A stretch of DNA of 64,000 bases from Opisthorchis felineus. Its lineage: Eukaryota > Platyhelminthes > Trematoda > Opisthorchiida > Opisthorchiidae. Position 1 is the stretch's first letter, and every line of letters begins with the position of its first letter. Below are positions 21,621 through 34,074 of the stretch, in pieces. The notes under the pieces were generated by a model. That model had not been told where the DNA came from. It saw only the letters and a program-made list of their open reading frames with translations, and did no database searches. A program made the position numbers and the translations under genes. The DNA lies in assembly GCA_004794785.1 (NCBI GenBank), contig SJOL01009960.1:52888-116887 (forward strand), in the 5' to 3' direction.

Positions 21621-21663
21621 GCCCACGACCGGTTTCACCCTTCTTGGGGCTCATCAGGTAGGC
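21621..21663 (-). ncRNA. Hammerhead ribozyme, family C copy C3
   Basis: On the minus strand it has CTGATGA, stem II GCCC/GGGT (closing G-T wobble), GAAA, palindromic stem III ACCGGT and cleavage nucleotide C21627. Stem I GCCTAC/GTGGGC pairs at six positions. The core is intact. Confidence 0.85.
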
Positions 21664-22019
21664 GCAGTCCCCGAGTCTCCATCAGCTTTATGTTCTACTT
21701 GAACCCAGACTGCACGAAATTAGCGAAGTACACTCATTTGCAAGTCAATTTGGTTTTGACAGGAGACTCACCTGGAACCCAGCTGAATCTCTCGTTTAGC
21801 ATGTTTTTAAGCGACATCTCGACTATCATACCAACAGAAACATGAGGCAGCCTGGTGCAACACATTCGGTTGCTTGAAGACATCATAAACGAGAGATTAA
21901 GCTGGGTTCATCCTGAGTCTCCCGTCAAAACCAAACTAGTATGCAAACGAGTGTATTTCGCTAACAAGTACATTTCCTTGGATGAAACTACTCACAAGGC
22001 TGCTGAAAACTCTTCGGCA

Positions 22020-22062
22020 GCCCGCGACCGGTTTCGCCCTTCTAGAAGCTCATGAGTGCGCG
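22020..22062 (-). ncRNA. Hammerhead motif, family C copy C4 (core mutated)
   Basis: Same layout as C3, but the core reads CTCATGA, replacing the invariant G5 by C. Stem II is partly lost too. Stem III ACCGGT and the cleavage C are kept. Expected to be inactive. Confidence 0.75.
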
Positions 22063-22289
22063 CAGTCCACGTCAACCCAAGCTGTACAAAATTCGCAAAA
22101 CACAGTTGCAAACCAATTTAGTGTTCGCGGGAGAATATGGTAACAGCTGAAATTTGCGGTAGCTTTTGTGCGGCACATTCAGTTGAACAATACCGTAAAC
22201 GAGAGATTCAGCTGGGATTCTGTTAAGTCTCCGGTGGAAACCAAATTGGCGTGCGAATGAGTGTAATTCGTGCAAACAACAAATAGTTT

Positions 22290-25200
22290 ACGAACGTGTT
22301 CAACATCACCAGGGTTACTACACGTCTACTGTCTTTCAATCTTCGGAAAGTCTTTTGCTCCCAACAACCTGACTTGGACGAATTTGGCCAGCCTTTCAAT
22401 GGCGGCTCCCAGCCACTTCGGTACGAGCAACGGAGCAGTTAACTTTCGCGGGGGGGATATGACAAGATTAGTTTCCGGAATCTTCTGCCGAATGGTGACC
22501 ATAATTGTTTGTTCAGACTTATCAGTTCGTTTTGACTTTGCTTTCCAGCTACCACTGACAACACAGGGTTCGATTCCACCGAAACGTTGTTCAAGTGTCA
22601 TTCCGTTAAACCTTTTATATGGATTTCATAGCCACTTTTTCGTACGCGCCACGGACATGCCTATCATACTTAGTCGGCCAAAGCATATTGGATTCAAATA
22701 AAACTGAGGCTCGGAAGGTTGATGTAAAACCTTAAGAAAACCCCAAAAACAGCGGGTCCTGTGAAGTAACTCCAGTGGACGGTTAAAGGGTCTGCTGCCT
22801 CTTTCCAGCGGCATAACCACTTCCTTGAACTTTCCGAAAGGGTGGATCAGTGGAGGCTGATATGCCAGGAAATGTTTTACAATTTGTGAGATTAGAAGAA
22901 CATAGGGGTCGTTATGAGAAAACACTTCCAAACCCCAATATATCGGTTGTAAGACAGGCACTCACACTAGCCAACAAAAAATTTGAACATGCACTTAACG
23001 CTGATTGATCGTGTTCATCCGAAGAGATCTTACTGATTGTTTCCCGCATGCCTGAAAACTCGGCCACTTAGCCTGAAGAAGCTTTTGTGTCGAAGGAAAA
23101 GCGCTGCCCAACAATAAATCTACGGATGTTTAACCGAACACTCAAAAACGATCGTTCCCGAAATTCGCCCCACCAATAACCGACTTCTCTATCTCGTGGC
23201 AACCTCTTTTCAACATCATTCAAGTGAACTGGCTGCTGGGAGAATGGCCAAACACAACCGCTTTAGCAGTGTTTGGAAAACAATCGGTTGCACAAACGTC
23301 TATAATAATCCAATCGCATCCCTTGCGGTTGAGTCCAAATCAACTTGCCGAATGGTCGAACTAATTTTTACCAATGCTCCGCCCTTTGGCATTCAGGCTG
23401 AGGTAAACGCATCTGCGAGAGATCGATGGACGAGCGCGAGTAGGTTGGAAAATTAATCAGTCGACGATTCGGGGACAGCTGAACCAGGTCACTGTACTAG
23501 TGAATACGACTGGAAGCTCACAGGTCGCAGTTGCCTGGCTTGTGATCAGTGTTCCACCGTTTAAGTTCACCAGGTCTACTCTCGTTAGCGGTAACAATGG
23601 GAATATGGGTTGGAAGTGGGAGGCAATGACTGCTAAGTTTACAAAACATCTTTGCTCAGTTGTAGACCTAATGCATTTTGTTGCTTGTTTTGTTAACCCG
23701 ATTGCCAGCGATACGTACAACTCTATCTAAGACGTGGTCAGCAAATGTCATTTGCATAAGTGAAGGCCAACAGTATTACTGCGCCAGTAGCCACGGTGAC
23801 TGTAGGTGAATTCAATGTAATCCAATGCAGCCCAGTCAGGCGATCAGTCTTGTTTTCAGTGTTTTGACTGTTATTGAAAGGGTGAAATTACCCCGTCCGG
23901 TAAAGAAACGTCTGACGGTCACCCAGAAGACATATATTTCTCCTTACCCAGGAGCCTTTCAGAGCCTTTCGGCTCGTTCTTTGAACGTAACTCAGAAAGC
24001 CATTTAGAACGCCACAGCTCGTAAGAAGTTGTTTCAACAACACACAGCCACTCACAATGTGCCTGCATGACAATTACCTAGTCCCGTAGTTGGTTTTTGG
24101 TTATTCCAAAGTGGCTAATACTTATACGTGTTAACAACACTCTCTCGCACCGACTGAAAGATGAATTTTTGAATGTACGATTGCCGATAGGTTGCACAGC
24201 CGATGGACCATTGTATAATCTAGTCCTCCAAATTCAAGTTTCGACAGTTTTTGCACGGCCTTGCAATCAACCACACATAAAAACATGATTGATGAGGATT
24301 TGTTGCGCCCCATGAACGTGCTACGCGCAATACAATAACCGGATAAGCCTGAAACATCTCAAACCTATACACTAATGAACATTTTCATTAGGAGCACAGG
24401 TTGGGACGGTCGATCAGAAATAGGAGTACGTCCGGAGTATGCCGAAAATGACGACATTTTACGCTGCCAACAGATGAAACAAACTGATCCTGGCTCCACA
24501 GGCCTAATTTTTGTCTGTTTTTCAGGACCGGATGGAAGAAACTATAAGCATTTTCCCGCTTGTCGGAGAAAATGATGACAAAGATAATAAGAGGTGTGTA
24601 ACACCTGATCGCGTAAGAATAGCATTCGGCCTCTGGAATCGCCTCGCAGTTGAGCAGAGTTTGGCATCAAACAATTGATAGAGTATGCCTTCGAAATTAA
24701 TTTCATTACCGAGACATTTATCGGCCAGTTGAAACGAACGAGGCGGTTGAAGATCTATGACTTTTTAGTAAATGAATGGGTGTACAGAATGAGTAGTGTG
24801 TTATATGTTCTGAATAAAAAGTTGATTTGTCCATCACGTTCACCATATTGATGAGGGAGGGTTGGGAACCATAAGTCCATTCGTTGATGTCGTTTATTTG
24901 CCCGAGTTTCGTCGCCCATTGTGAACCTCATTGCTAGGCCCACTGTACCAATGGTTGGAGTAAATTTTAAGATTCCAAGCCAAATGATATAGATGTGTTG
25001 ATTCCAGACAACTTTGATGAGAGAAATATGATGCAAAAATTGTGCAGCTACTTGGAAACAAGCCGACTAATTCCACCAGCCACCCAAGGGCCCAGCGGTA
25101 CCTTTGGGACCCCTCTGTGGTGCTCGAGTGTGCTACATTGATTAAACCTTACCCGAGTTTCTGAGCTGTCTACTTGGCGGAATTTCGATTTCCATGAGTT

Positions 25201-25445
25201 CGAATAAGTAAAATGCACTTTTCCGTATTTTTTCGATCATCTGTACTAAGGGACCGGGTACATTGATCAGTGATGGCGTAATCAGTAGTTTGCTCTTAAC
25301 AACTAATCCACCCTGTTAAGCTACTGGTGGTCGAAATTTGCCATGATGACATAAATTGTCGTTTGGTGCATCTAATGGACATGTCTTTGGCCATTCATTT
25401 TTAACAATAATCACGCTACAATAGTTGTAATAACTATTGCTGTTC
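22290..25445. other. Non-coding stretch with unassigned open frames
   Basis: Overlapping open frames occur at 22,270-22,961 and 23,457-23,730 on both strands. None contains a domain that I recognise or a consistent pair of splice sites. No repeat from elsewhere in the window is seen. Confidence 0.35.
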
Positions 25446-25449
25446 AACG

Positions 25450-25626
25450 ATGGTCTCCGAGCCATCTCTTACCGAAGGCGAACCAGCTGTTTCTCGTACC
25501 CCAGATACTGCAACTTCAGACGTAAAAACGTCTTCAGTCGCCATCAGTGACGGATCATCTCCGTCCCCACCGTCAGCGCCATCTGTTGACTTGGACACGG
25601 AAAAACTGGTGAAAGGCCGGTCGTGA
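25450..25626 (+). CDS. Short Ser/Pro-rich frame, possible first exon
   Basis: A 58-codon frame starts at ATG 25450 and stops at TGA 25624-25626. It is acidic and rich in Ser, Pro, Thr and Val, beginning MVSEPSLTEGEPAV, with the look of a disordered N-terminus. A possible donor, CTG|GTGAAA, lies just before the stop. I see no downstream exon. It may be a first coding exon, a tiny standalone frame or chance. Confidence 0.25.
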   Translation: MVSEPSLTEGEPAVSRTPDTATSDVKTSSVAISDGSSPSPPSAPSVDLDTEKLVKGRS

Positions 25627-25629
25627 CGA

Positions 25630-27345
25630 AGGTCAACTCTGAATCCACCTCGAAAGCCTACTTAGTAGTCCAGCTCCGGAATAGGAGCCGGTTCCCAGGG
25701 GTACATTTCTTGGCAAACCCAAGGTGAGACATTTCTCAGTAGGTCTCAGTGTCGGTCACCCTTGTGTTGCCCTGACAAGGAGGAATGTACTTGCTTACTC
25801 AATCTCTTCAGGAAGATGGCTGATACCATGGTGAAAGACTAACAATTCAGCTTCCCAAAGTTATTTACGGGCCCATGTTTGAACTCCCTTATCTATGAAT
25901 TTGATGCTTGTTCTTTCGATCTAACAATACTCCATATTTCTTTTCTCCACATAGCTTCTTATTTGCTCTACTCGCTCAGCAACAAACAGGACACTTTTTC
26001 AACTCAATCCCGAAGAATAAACCTCTGACGGCGGCGGCTCCGATTGTACGGTGTTTCATGGGATGAATAACCAAAATAGGTGAATCGTTCATCTTTGATA
26101 ACGCACGTTGACTCTGAACAGGCATTGCTGGCCCGTGGTACTCAGACCGCGCGTCGCTGTACACTGGTTGATATATGTAACACAACCTCATAAAGCAGAT
26201 GGATGTCTCCAAACGTTACTATTATTGTGTTGTTTTTCTATTAACCCTATGGCGCTCCCTCGAGAGATCGTTTGAAGGGAGCCATTCTCGTGGATTTCAA
26301 AAAAGCGTTCCCCGTCAGAATGGGGCCATCCCTTACGAGAGGCCAGCTAGTTCTTTCCCTGTGATGATCTCCGTTGGTAGGATTATTTAAAACGATTTAT
26401 GCCATGTCATATTAGAGCATCCTGATGGCTGCTGATGAGTGTCCTGTCAGTTGTCCTTGAAAATCTTAACCCCAAATAGCTTGCAACCTGCTAATGTTGT
26501 AATGGTATCTCCTGTACTGAAATGGTGGTAATCATAATTCGTGTTTGTTGTTGTTGTGGTAGACAACGCTTGCTGTCGTCTAGGTGTGTACAACCGCCCG
26601 AGTTTATAGCAGCCTGAAAGCCCCTGGCTTGGGTCGTACGGTTATGCGTTTCTAAGCGTTGTTACCTCAAACTTAGTTTTGCATTCACTATATCAGGTTG
26701 CACTGTCCTCTAATGGGTTCTTTGCTTTACTGATCTTAGAATTAGATTTACTCCAAGTGTACGGAGCACAAGCCTATGATACTCCCCATATGGTTACCCA
26801 CTGATGCCCCTGGTTTGGATTGCCGGCTTACTGCTTTAGTTTTCCTTTTTTATCCGTCTTAGCTCAGCTAGCTATTAGTATCGGACAACACGTTCTTCCC
26901 CATGAACGATGTGGATCAGCTGGATTGTATCTGAGCATGAAATGTGCATATTGCCCGGTCATCGAGCTTTGGAGACAGCTCCAACAGGTTGAGCTCGGTT
27001 AGGATGTCTAAGACCGGCAAAGCATGCAAGCACACACTCGCCAGCTAGCTATTTCAAGTATGGACTGGTGATAGCCTATCATTCATTTTCTGGGACACAG
27101 GACAACCTGTTCTAGATTACCTCAGTTTACTCCTAAATTTGCTGTTCCAACAGAAACGTCGATGACATATGTTATCAGGTTGTTAGTCCACTTTGTTTCA
27201 GGAATCTGGCGGTAGATGGCCTCTGTCATCATCTGACTATGACCACCGTCCCGGTATATGTACTGGCTGGGGCGCTATACATACAGGATTGTTCAGGTAG
27301 ACGCTGAGGCACCGGTCGTTCTGTCGGCGCATGGGGACGGTAGCT
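25630..27345. other. Non-coding stretch, nothing recognised
   Basis: No exon, ribozyme or known repeat. The part just upstream of 27.35 kb may belong to the 5' region of the LINE that follows. Confidence 0.4.
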
Positions 27346-27769
27346 AAGGCATGACTCTTAGTTGGAGAGGTCATGTCTACTATTTGATGGGGGTAAACCG
27401 CTCTCCTCCAGCCCGAGAGGGACGGAGCTAATAAGAGGTGATTCTAATGTTCGATCCCGCCCCGGTGCGCGGCTGACTGTGGCCGAAGCCGGGTTAACCA
27501 ACTACGGTGGAAAAAATACGAATACCAATTCTTTCAGTAAAAAACCCCAAGGCTTTGTGGTCAATCTAAAGCACAGCCTTTTGCGGCTCCCCTCCCCTGC
27601 GGACTGAGCATCTGGGAGGTGGCACAGTAGCCCATGCTAATTCCTCGCTCTCTTGCAGGTAAATCGGGACTGACCACGTTACCTGAAGAGATCTTAGCCG
27701 CTGGCTCCTGGAAAGCCTGGATACTATTGGATCAAGATGAAAACCAGGTCGATCCTCCCGCAAGGTGCA

Positions 27770-28500
27770 CCACCTGGGTTGCAATCGAGCTGAAGGAGAA
27801 AGAATCGATTTCGCAGCCCTTACCTGAATACGGTTGACTTACGAAGACAAGGAAGTTTCGTGAAACTGGTTCTGGATATACGTTCTACTGGATCGGCTAC
27901 CTGACAGAAGAAAAATGGGATTATGGTATCGACTTTAATCTCTCTGACCCCAGGAAGTGCTCAACACAATCCCTTGTTAGCGATCCACGTCCCGTCTCGC
28001 TGCGCCTGAGATTGACGGGCCAAAACTACGTGACTGTGATCCGTGCATTCAGTGCGACGGTATGCTCAACAGACGACTACAAAAACAAAGATGTCGAAGT
28101 TGGCACCCTACTCTGACCAGTTCTGTAAACCGACAAGATCCTTTTGCTGGGATATTTCAGTGCATGTGTCGGTCGAGATCACTCACTGTGGCCAGGCGTT
28201 CTCGAACGCCATGATGTTGGTACTGCAAACGTCAGCGGTGACCGACTTCCCAGACTCTTCACCATAAACGCGCCTGCTGTCACCAGCACGATATTTCGCG
28301 TCGAACAGCAACACGTCGCCACATGGACACACCCACGCAGCGTCCACTGCTTTCTGCTCGATTACGTTATCGTTCGCCAGAGAGACGTCCAAGAAGTATG
28401 CATCACACTAGCGACGCGAGAAGCGGACTTTTGAACAGACCCCTAACTTGTCCGAACTAAACTTATAATCCGGCTTCTAAGCCACACCACACCAACTGCA
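27770..28500 (+). pseudogene. LINE L1 endonuclease domain, decayed
   Basis: The translation across frames gives GSGYTFYWIG near the start. Then comes LLLGYFSACVGRDHSLWPGV, where the family has LLGDFNxxVG, and finally TWTHPRSVHCFLLDYVIVRQRDV. The catalytic Asp and Asn of the GDFN box are replaced by Tyr and Ser, so the endonuclease would be dead even without the stops. The family cuts target DNA to prime reverse transcription. Confidence 0.8.
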
Positions 28501-28812
28501 TCAGTAAAAGCATAAAATAGACGTAAACCGTTTCAAAGATGTAAAAATCAGGTTGATGTACCAGCATTAACTGGCCACCGCACTGACAGCCTTCAGTTCA
28601 CCAAGTTCGCTGATAGATGCATGGGATAAGTTGAAGCACCAGATGATAACGACGGCAGTCAGCCAGATGGGGTAACTGAGCCCAACACGTCTGAAGACAA
28701 GAACCAGCACACAAAATATCTGGTAGCCAGAGGAAACGAAGCGCTTGCCGAATCTCTTGCATATCCAAATAATGAGGTGGGCAAACGGCAGCTAAAGCAT
28801 GCTTGAAAAAAT

Positions 28813-29600
28813 TTGGCTCGGCCAGGCAAGCTCATCAAGGAAGAAAAGTGGAAAAAGAGGAGAGATCAAACCAATGAATTCGATGCTTGGCGGCAGCACA
28901 AAGAATTTTACGATTATCTGGAAGCCAATTATGGACCGAGCACCAAACCGACCCAAAATATTCAGGATGCTGATAGAGGGCTGAAGCAGACTTTGCCTGA
29001 GGAAATAGCTGACATGTGGGGCAAGCACTTCAAAAAACTGCTGAACCGACCGACGAACGTCGACTCGATTGACATGGATTAAACTGTCTGTGGACCTTAC
29101 CCCGACTACTGAAAAAATACGAGGGACGAAGATGTAACTACAGAACGGTGAAGCAGCTGGAGGAGACAGGCTAGCAGCAGAATCGTTTAAATATGGCGGT
29201 CCAACTTTGGAGAATACATTTCTTCAACTGACCAACATGATGTGGCAAGAAGAGCATGTTTCACCAGAATTCAAGGGTGCTCTAGGCGTAACAAAAGGAA
29301 ACGAGACTTCACCTGACAACTAAAGAGGTATCAGTCCGCTCAGCCGTGCTGGCAAGCTTTTGGCGCGCGTTATTTAGCCGTCTGATGTCTAAAGTGATCG
29401 ACACACAAGCTCCAGAAGAACAATGTGGATTCCGTGCTGGTCATAGCTCAGTGAACATGATATTTGATGCACGGCAACTTCCCAAAAATCCAGTGAACAT
29501 CACCAGTCGCTCCATACTCTTTTCATAGACCTCAAAAAAGCCTTTGACTCTGTCAACCAACAAGTATTGAGGAGAGTCCTTTCCAAATACGACCGTCCGG
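28813..29600 (+). pseudogene. LINE L1 reverse transcriptase, N-terminal half
   Basis: The frame at 28,813-29,082 contains a conserved pre-RT segment ending near HFKKLLNRPTNVDSIDMD. After a frame break, a second part carries CGFRAGHSSVNMIFDARQL. RT motif A follows as LFIDLKKAFDSVNQ at about 29,517-29,560, with the catalytic Asp retained. Several stops interrupt it. Confidence 0.8.
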
Positions 29601-29944
29601 TATAATTCGCCAACATTATCCGAAAGTTACACGTTATAATGAATGCGAAGGTGCCAACGAGTTGGTCGAATACAAGTGATTTCGAAATCCTCACTAGCGT
29701 GCTACCTGGGAAGCACATTGTCTGCTGACTTGAGCGTCAACTGTGAGCCAAGATTCCTTGCTGCAAGGCTAGTGTGGTTTTTAGCAAACCCAAGAAACGG
29801 GTGTGGAGGAACTGGAGGCTGTGAATGGAGACCACACTGCACGTCCACAAGGCGACGGTCCTATCTGTCCGCTTGTGCGACACTGAAACACAGACCATGT
29901 ACCGGCGCAACCTCCGATGCCTAAGCAGCTTTCACATGCATTGA

Positions 29945-30414
29945 GTGAGGCGGATGCTTGGTGTTCACTGGATCAAACGAGTGCAGGACACCGAGGTTAT
30001 CCGACAGGTGTGTTGTGATGCTGTGGAGACCACGATCACATCCAGCCGTCTACGCTGGCTGCGACTTGTTTACCGAATAGACGGGAACAGGATTCCGAGG
30101 CAGCTTCCATATAGCCAGCTGAACACGAAGAAACGGGACCTTAGTTCAAAGTCTAAAAGCTGCGGACATGGATTTCGCGCTGTGGGAGGTAGAAGCGCGA
30201 AACAGGAGGGCAGGAAAGGAAACAATAGGAATTGGAGTTCGTCACTTCATCGACAGCCGATTTCGAGCCAGGAAGCTAAGGTGCGCAAGATACAAGGATA
30301 TCACCGAAGCTGTTGGACACGGAGACCGAAAAAAACTACATCTGCAGCGACTGCGGTCATATTTGTGCTGGTCGCATTGGATGGTTCGGCCATCAACGAA
30401 ACGTCCGTGAATAA
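29945..30414 (+). pseudogene. LINE L1 C-terminus with C2H2 zinc finger
   Basis: A 165-codon frame opens with RRMLGVHWIKRVQDTEVI, the post-RT thumb region of this LINE group. In another frame the element ends with YICSDCGHICAGR and then GHQRN, a CxxC...HxxxxH-type finger, and stops at 30,412-30,414. This ending fixes the 3' coding limit of the element. Confidence 0.75.
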
Positions 30415-30424
30415 GTTTACCAGA

Positions 30425-33400
30425 CTCGCCTTAGCATTCTGAGATTATCAGATAGCAGAGTCTGAGATGGTACCGGGGGTGGCTTTTCATGAGTATCACC
30501 ATACAGATCAAAGCCTACGAAAATACCTTAGCAAATTGAGCAATTCGGTGTGTTAATCCCGCAACTGTGCTAGAAGTCATCATTGTGTGAACACGATCAG
30601 TTTGAATCGTGGCTAACCACAAAACGCATTCTGATTCGACTTATCAATAATGCATCCCCTAGTTTATCCGAAACGGATACCGCTGGGTTCAACCGCTAGG
30701 CTGTTCCCATCTGCATCAACAGGGTCCCGTCCTAATACCCTGGATGGTGGGCAGTTTTGAGCGTACTACGTTAGAAGCGGATTTTTGTGGCCATTGTTGC
30801 ACAGGCCAAAACTGAAAAACACGTAACACTTCCTGGTTATACGCGTGTGCCTAGGATGCTACTCAATTGTGGGCCACCAGACGCCTCTTGTCATATGCCA
30901 TCAATGGTCTATTTGTGCCCACAAGCCTGACCCAGGTGGGCCCTAGGAGAGGCTCTAGTTTGGTTGCCAGGTTGAACATTGCTCTTCACTGCTACATCAC
31001 ATCCACTTTATATAGGCTGTACTACATCAAACTTTAATGTTTAGAGTTGGGGTTTAACGTACCCTGTTTGTGCGTATTTCGTATCTCCACTTGCAGAAGA
31101 CCCGCACTAACACTCCGGACATTCCAGGGTGCTAAGCTTCCATCGGTGCTAGCGGTGAATCTCTGTGACCATGTCTGCTTAGACCTAGCTGAACAATGGC
31201 TAACGTTAACTAGCCATGTAGGTGTCTAGGATGCGTCTCCTGAGTGGTGAGGGCCATTATAAACCCTTTTGCATGCGATGTAGGGTTCAACTATTCAGCT
31301 GCACCCACTTTAATGGACAGTTATGGGCCGCCAGTTGGGCATGATAATGGCTTTAGAACTGCTCTTTCCAGTTGACCCCCGATCTTATTCCCTCGGGTTT
31401 ACTTCAGATACAGGGGGCTCATTTGGATGCGCACGAGGCTCGGCGCAAACGATGCGGCATTACACACTGTGCGCGGACGTCCATAGGAGTAGTTCTATGT
31501 GACAGGCCATACATGAAACGGATGCCAACCCACCATATGGCAGACTGTCCGCCACGACTAGCTTCCCGAGTGACCACCCCTAGTCCGTTCCGTCAACTTA
31601 TTCTAATAGACTGGGAGAGTACCATTCTACTATTAATGCGCATCAATTTCTGACAAACCAGGACTCTGGTGCACCCCACATCAACAACTTAGATTGCCTT
31701 CCTCACACTAGGAATGAAGAATACAAACATTATTGTTTCATCTCTCTGGAGCAACCGCTTTAACAAGTGTAATCAATGAGCACCCTAGATGGGATCTAGC
31801 ATACTCTACTTGTTCAAGAATATTTAGGAGGCCATCACATTTTCCTCGAGAGTTTAATAGCAGGTAGTGCTATCAAAACCAAGTTCTTGAGAGCTTAATT
31901 CGAGGTCGCGATCGCCGGATAGGAGACAATCTACGTTTGTAGCAAGGGTGTCCCTCATCTCGACTATTCAGCTGTTTGTCCCAAGTAAGAAACAAAATGA
32001 AACGTTGGGGCACAAAAAAGTAAAAAAGGAAGTGCTCATCTTCTTCTCGATCAGCTACAGAGTAATTTATGCCAATTTGCATATGCTTAATCAGCTACCA
32101 ACACCTTAAGGCAATGCCTACAGAAAGAATGGAACACGTCAATGGGAAACTGAGCTAGTTCTCGAACGCTGGAAACGTGTATGTTTGTCCAGGTGTACAC
32201 ACACCGTTTTGCATACAAACAGATGATGTGTATGCGTTGCCTCCTCCCGAGAGATTTAACTGCATAGTATTCGATCAAACGCCGAGGGCTATGTTTCAGA
32301 AACCCTAATGAGGATACACACGCGGAAGTTGGGAGTTTGGTTCGTTTCCCCCGTCACCAGTTGTTGCCACACGAAGCTCGGGGATGGGGGCGTAAATGAT
32401 AATGATCTCCCCTCAGATGCATCGAAAAGTGGAGGGAACAACAAAGGAGACATACTGTTGAATTTGAAAGTAAGTTTGCTTAATTGTGGAGCTATAACCA
32501 GTAAGCAATCTTGATGAATAACTAGGATATAGAACATGCTTCGACAGTCTCAGATGGCGTATTATATGATGATTATATGATTATAACTTTCTAGGTAACT
32601 GGAATGAAAATGTTAGCAAGTGGAAAGATAGATTGGCATCGCTATGTTTTTGTTGTTTCCTTCATGCAATGAGATCTGGGTTAACACTGGTTGGCTATGA
32701 ACTGATGTAAAATAAAGTGCTGCGTGATTCTTGAGGAGGAGGGTTCAAGCACATGGACGGAAACACACACTTTGGTGGCGTATTCTTCATGCGCTCACAA
32801 GTTGAATGGCTCGTTGATGAGTAAAACTTGGCCAATTTCAGTTCATTATTATTCCGCATGAAGCAGGTTCGAGCCCAACAAGCAGTGCCACTCGGAGTCA
32901 CTTGTTACATTGCTTTCCAAGGCTATCGACAGGAAGAGGGATTGGAAAATCTTACTTAGGTTGTTCTTCAGGAATGTTTTCTAAGTCAATTAAAAACAGG
33001 AATATTTCCTTTAACAATACATGGTATCTGACCACGGTTTGCGATTCTAAAAGTTTGCCTCAGAAACGAGGGAGTTATCACAGATCGATTGTTTATTCAA
33101 CACCAATGACCGATTAAAGCACAGGCCCCTTATGGGAGCCAGGCAGGGAAGGTAGTATTAACCAACGGAAGCAGTTACAAGGTTCGAACATGCAGGTGAT
33201 AGGTTGTCTGAGGGTTTAACACCTTTGTTCGAATACACGCGCTACAAGCACGAGGTGAGAAGTGCACTTCCTTTCACTGAAGTGAAGTCTGCACTCAGCC
33301 CCCCCACTTAGCCAAACGGTGTTCTGACATGTTCAATTACCCCCGAGTATAGACGTTACAGGAACTAGGCGATAAAACGAATGCCCATTGATCACACGGT

Positions 33401-34070
33401 CGTCATCCTGTTCGCTGAGCTTGACAATTACCAGGCTACGAATATTTCAGTACATTTCCGTAACCCACTCCATCGACACTAGGACTACCAGAAAGACCAT
33501 CGCCATAATCGCACCAAAGTAATTTGTTAACTGCAACCTTAATATTCCAGGAAGCAAGAATGGTAGAGTAATCGGATAATAGGATTAAAAAAAGTACGAC
33601 CTTTAGTTTGGTAGTTGCTGCTTATTCATTCCAAAATTTGGTTACCCTGGCAGTAACTGGACTCCAGCTAACATGTCACGGCGAAAATCGGCTTTCATCG
33701 TAATATTTTGAAAGGTTTCAGCTGAGGTATCCTTGAATTATAAATTTAAGCAGGCTCGTTCACCCATATTGCAAAAATAGCGCAGACCAAAAATATCTCC
33801 CATCAAAAAATAACAGAAAACTGGCGTGGTTTTTTCAACACATTTTCTAATGCCTGGTGTGACCTCTCCTGTCAGTGTAGCTATACGTAGACCTAAGATG
33901 AATGTCTACAATACAGGCAGGAACCATATGAGACTTTTACCACTGTCAAAACACATGTAATTCAGTCAACAGAGAAGCACTGCGGAGCGTCCTAAGCAGG
34001 TGTGGTTGCCTGAAAACTTCACGTAAGCATCCGGCGATCATATGGAAGCGTGCCTTCTGTTTGAAGTCGA
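30425..34070. other. Non-coding stretch, nothing recognised
   Basis: 30.6-31.7 kb is somewhat GC-richer and may be old repeat, but it shows no RT or endonuclease motif. 31.7-34.0 kb is AT-rich with short frames only. Confidence 0.4.
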
Positions 34071-34074
34071 TGGA

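Larger units (their letters stand above)
21585..22290 (-). repeat. Tandem pair of family C units (C3, C4), period 399 bp
   Basis: Two units lie head to tail. The shared word ACTACTCA(T/C)AAGG starts at 21588 and again at 21987, and the two ribozyme cleavage sites (21627/21626 and 22026/22025) are also exactly 399 bp apart. In C3 the foldback arms lie at 21722-21800 and 21884-21963. In C4 they are at about 22091-22150 (eroded) and 22190-22278. Tandem units with hammerheads are the template form from which rolling-circle-like circular RNAs can be cut. Here the second ribozyme is mutated. Confidence 0.85.
27350..30420 (+). mobile_element. LINE L1: near full-length, dead non-LTR retrotransposon
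   Basis: Order: a GC-rich 5' region, an AP endonuclease-like domain (about 27,770-28,500), a reverse transcriptase N-terminal part (28,813-29,100), RT fingers and palm (29,320-29,600), and a C-terminal part with a zinc finger (29,945-30,414). Frames shift and stop many times. Between about 29,600 and 29,945 the part with the catalytic YADD box is missing, probably deleted. The family resembles CR1-like/jockey-group LINEs whose single long protein ends in a C2H2 finger. Confidence 0.85.

Noticed and set aside
22270..22961. Overlapping frames of 91-143 codons on both strands.
   Set aside because: No domain, no consistent splice sites, and no way to choose a strand.
26420..26465. CTGATGAGTGTCC followed by GAAAATC near 26.43 kb.
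   Set aside because: No stable stem II between the boxes and no family flanks, so it is a chance match.
33395..33445. Possible third family D flank (CGCTGAGCTTGACAATT).
   Set aside because: Only about 15 bp are similar and no hammerhead follows.
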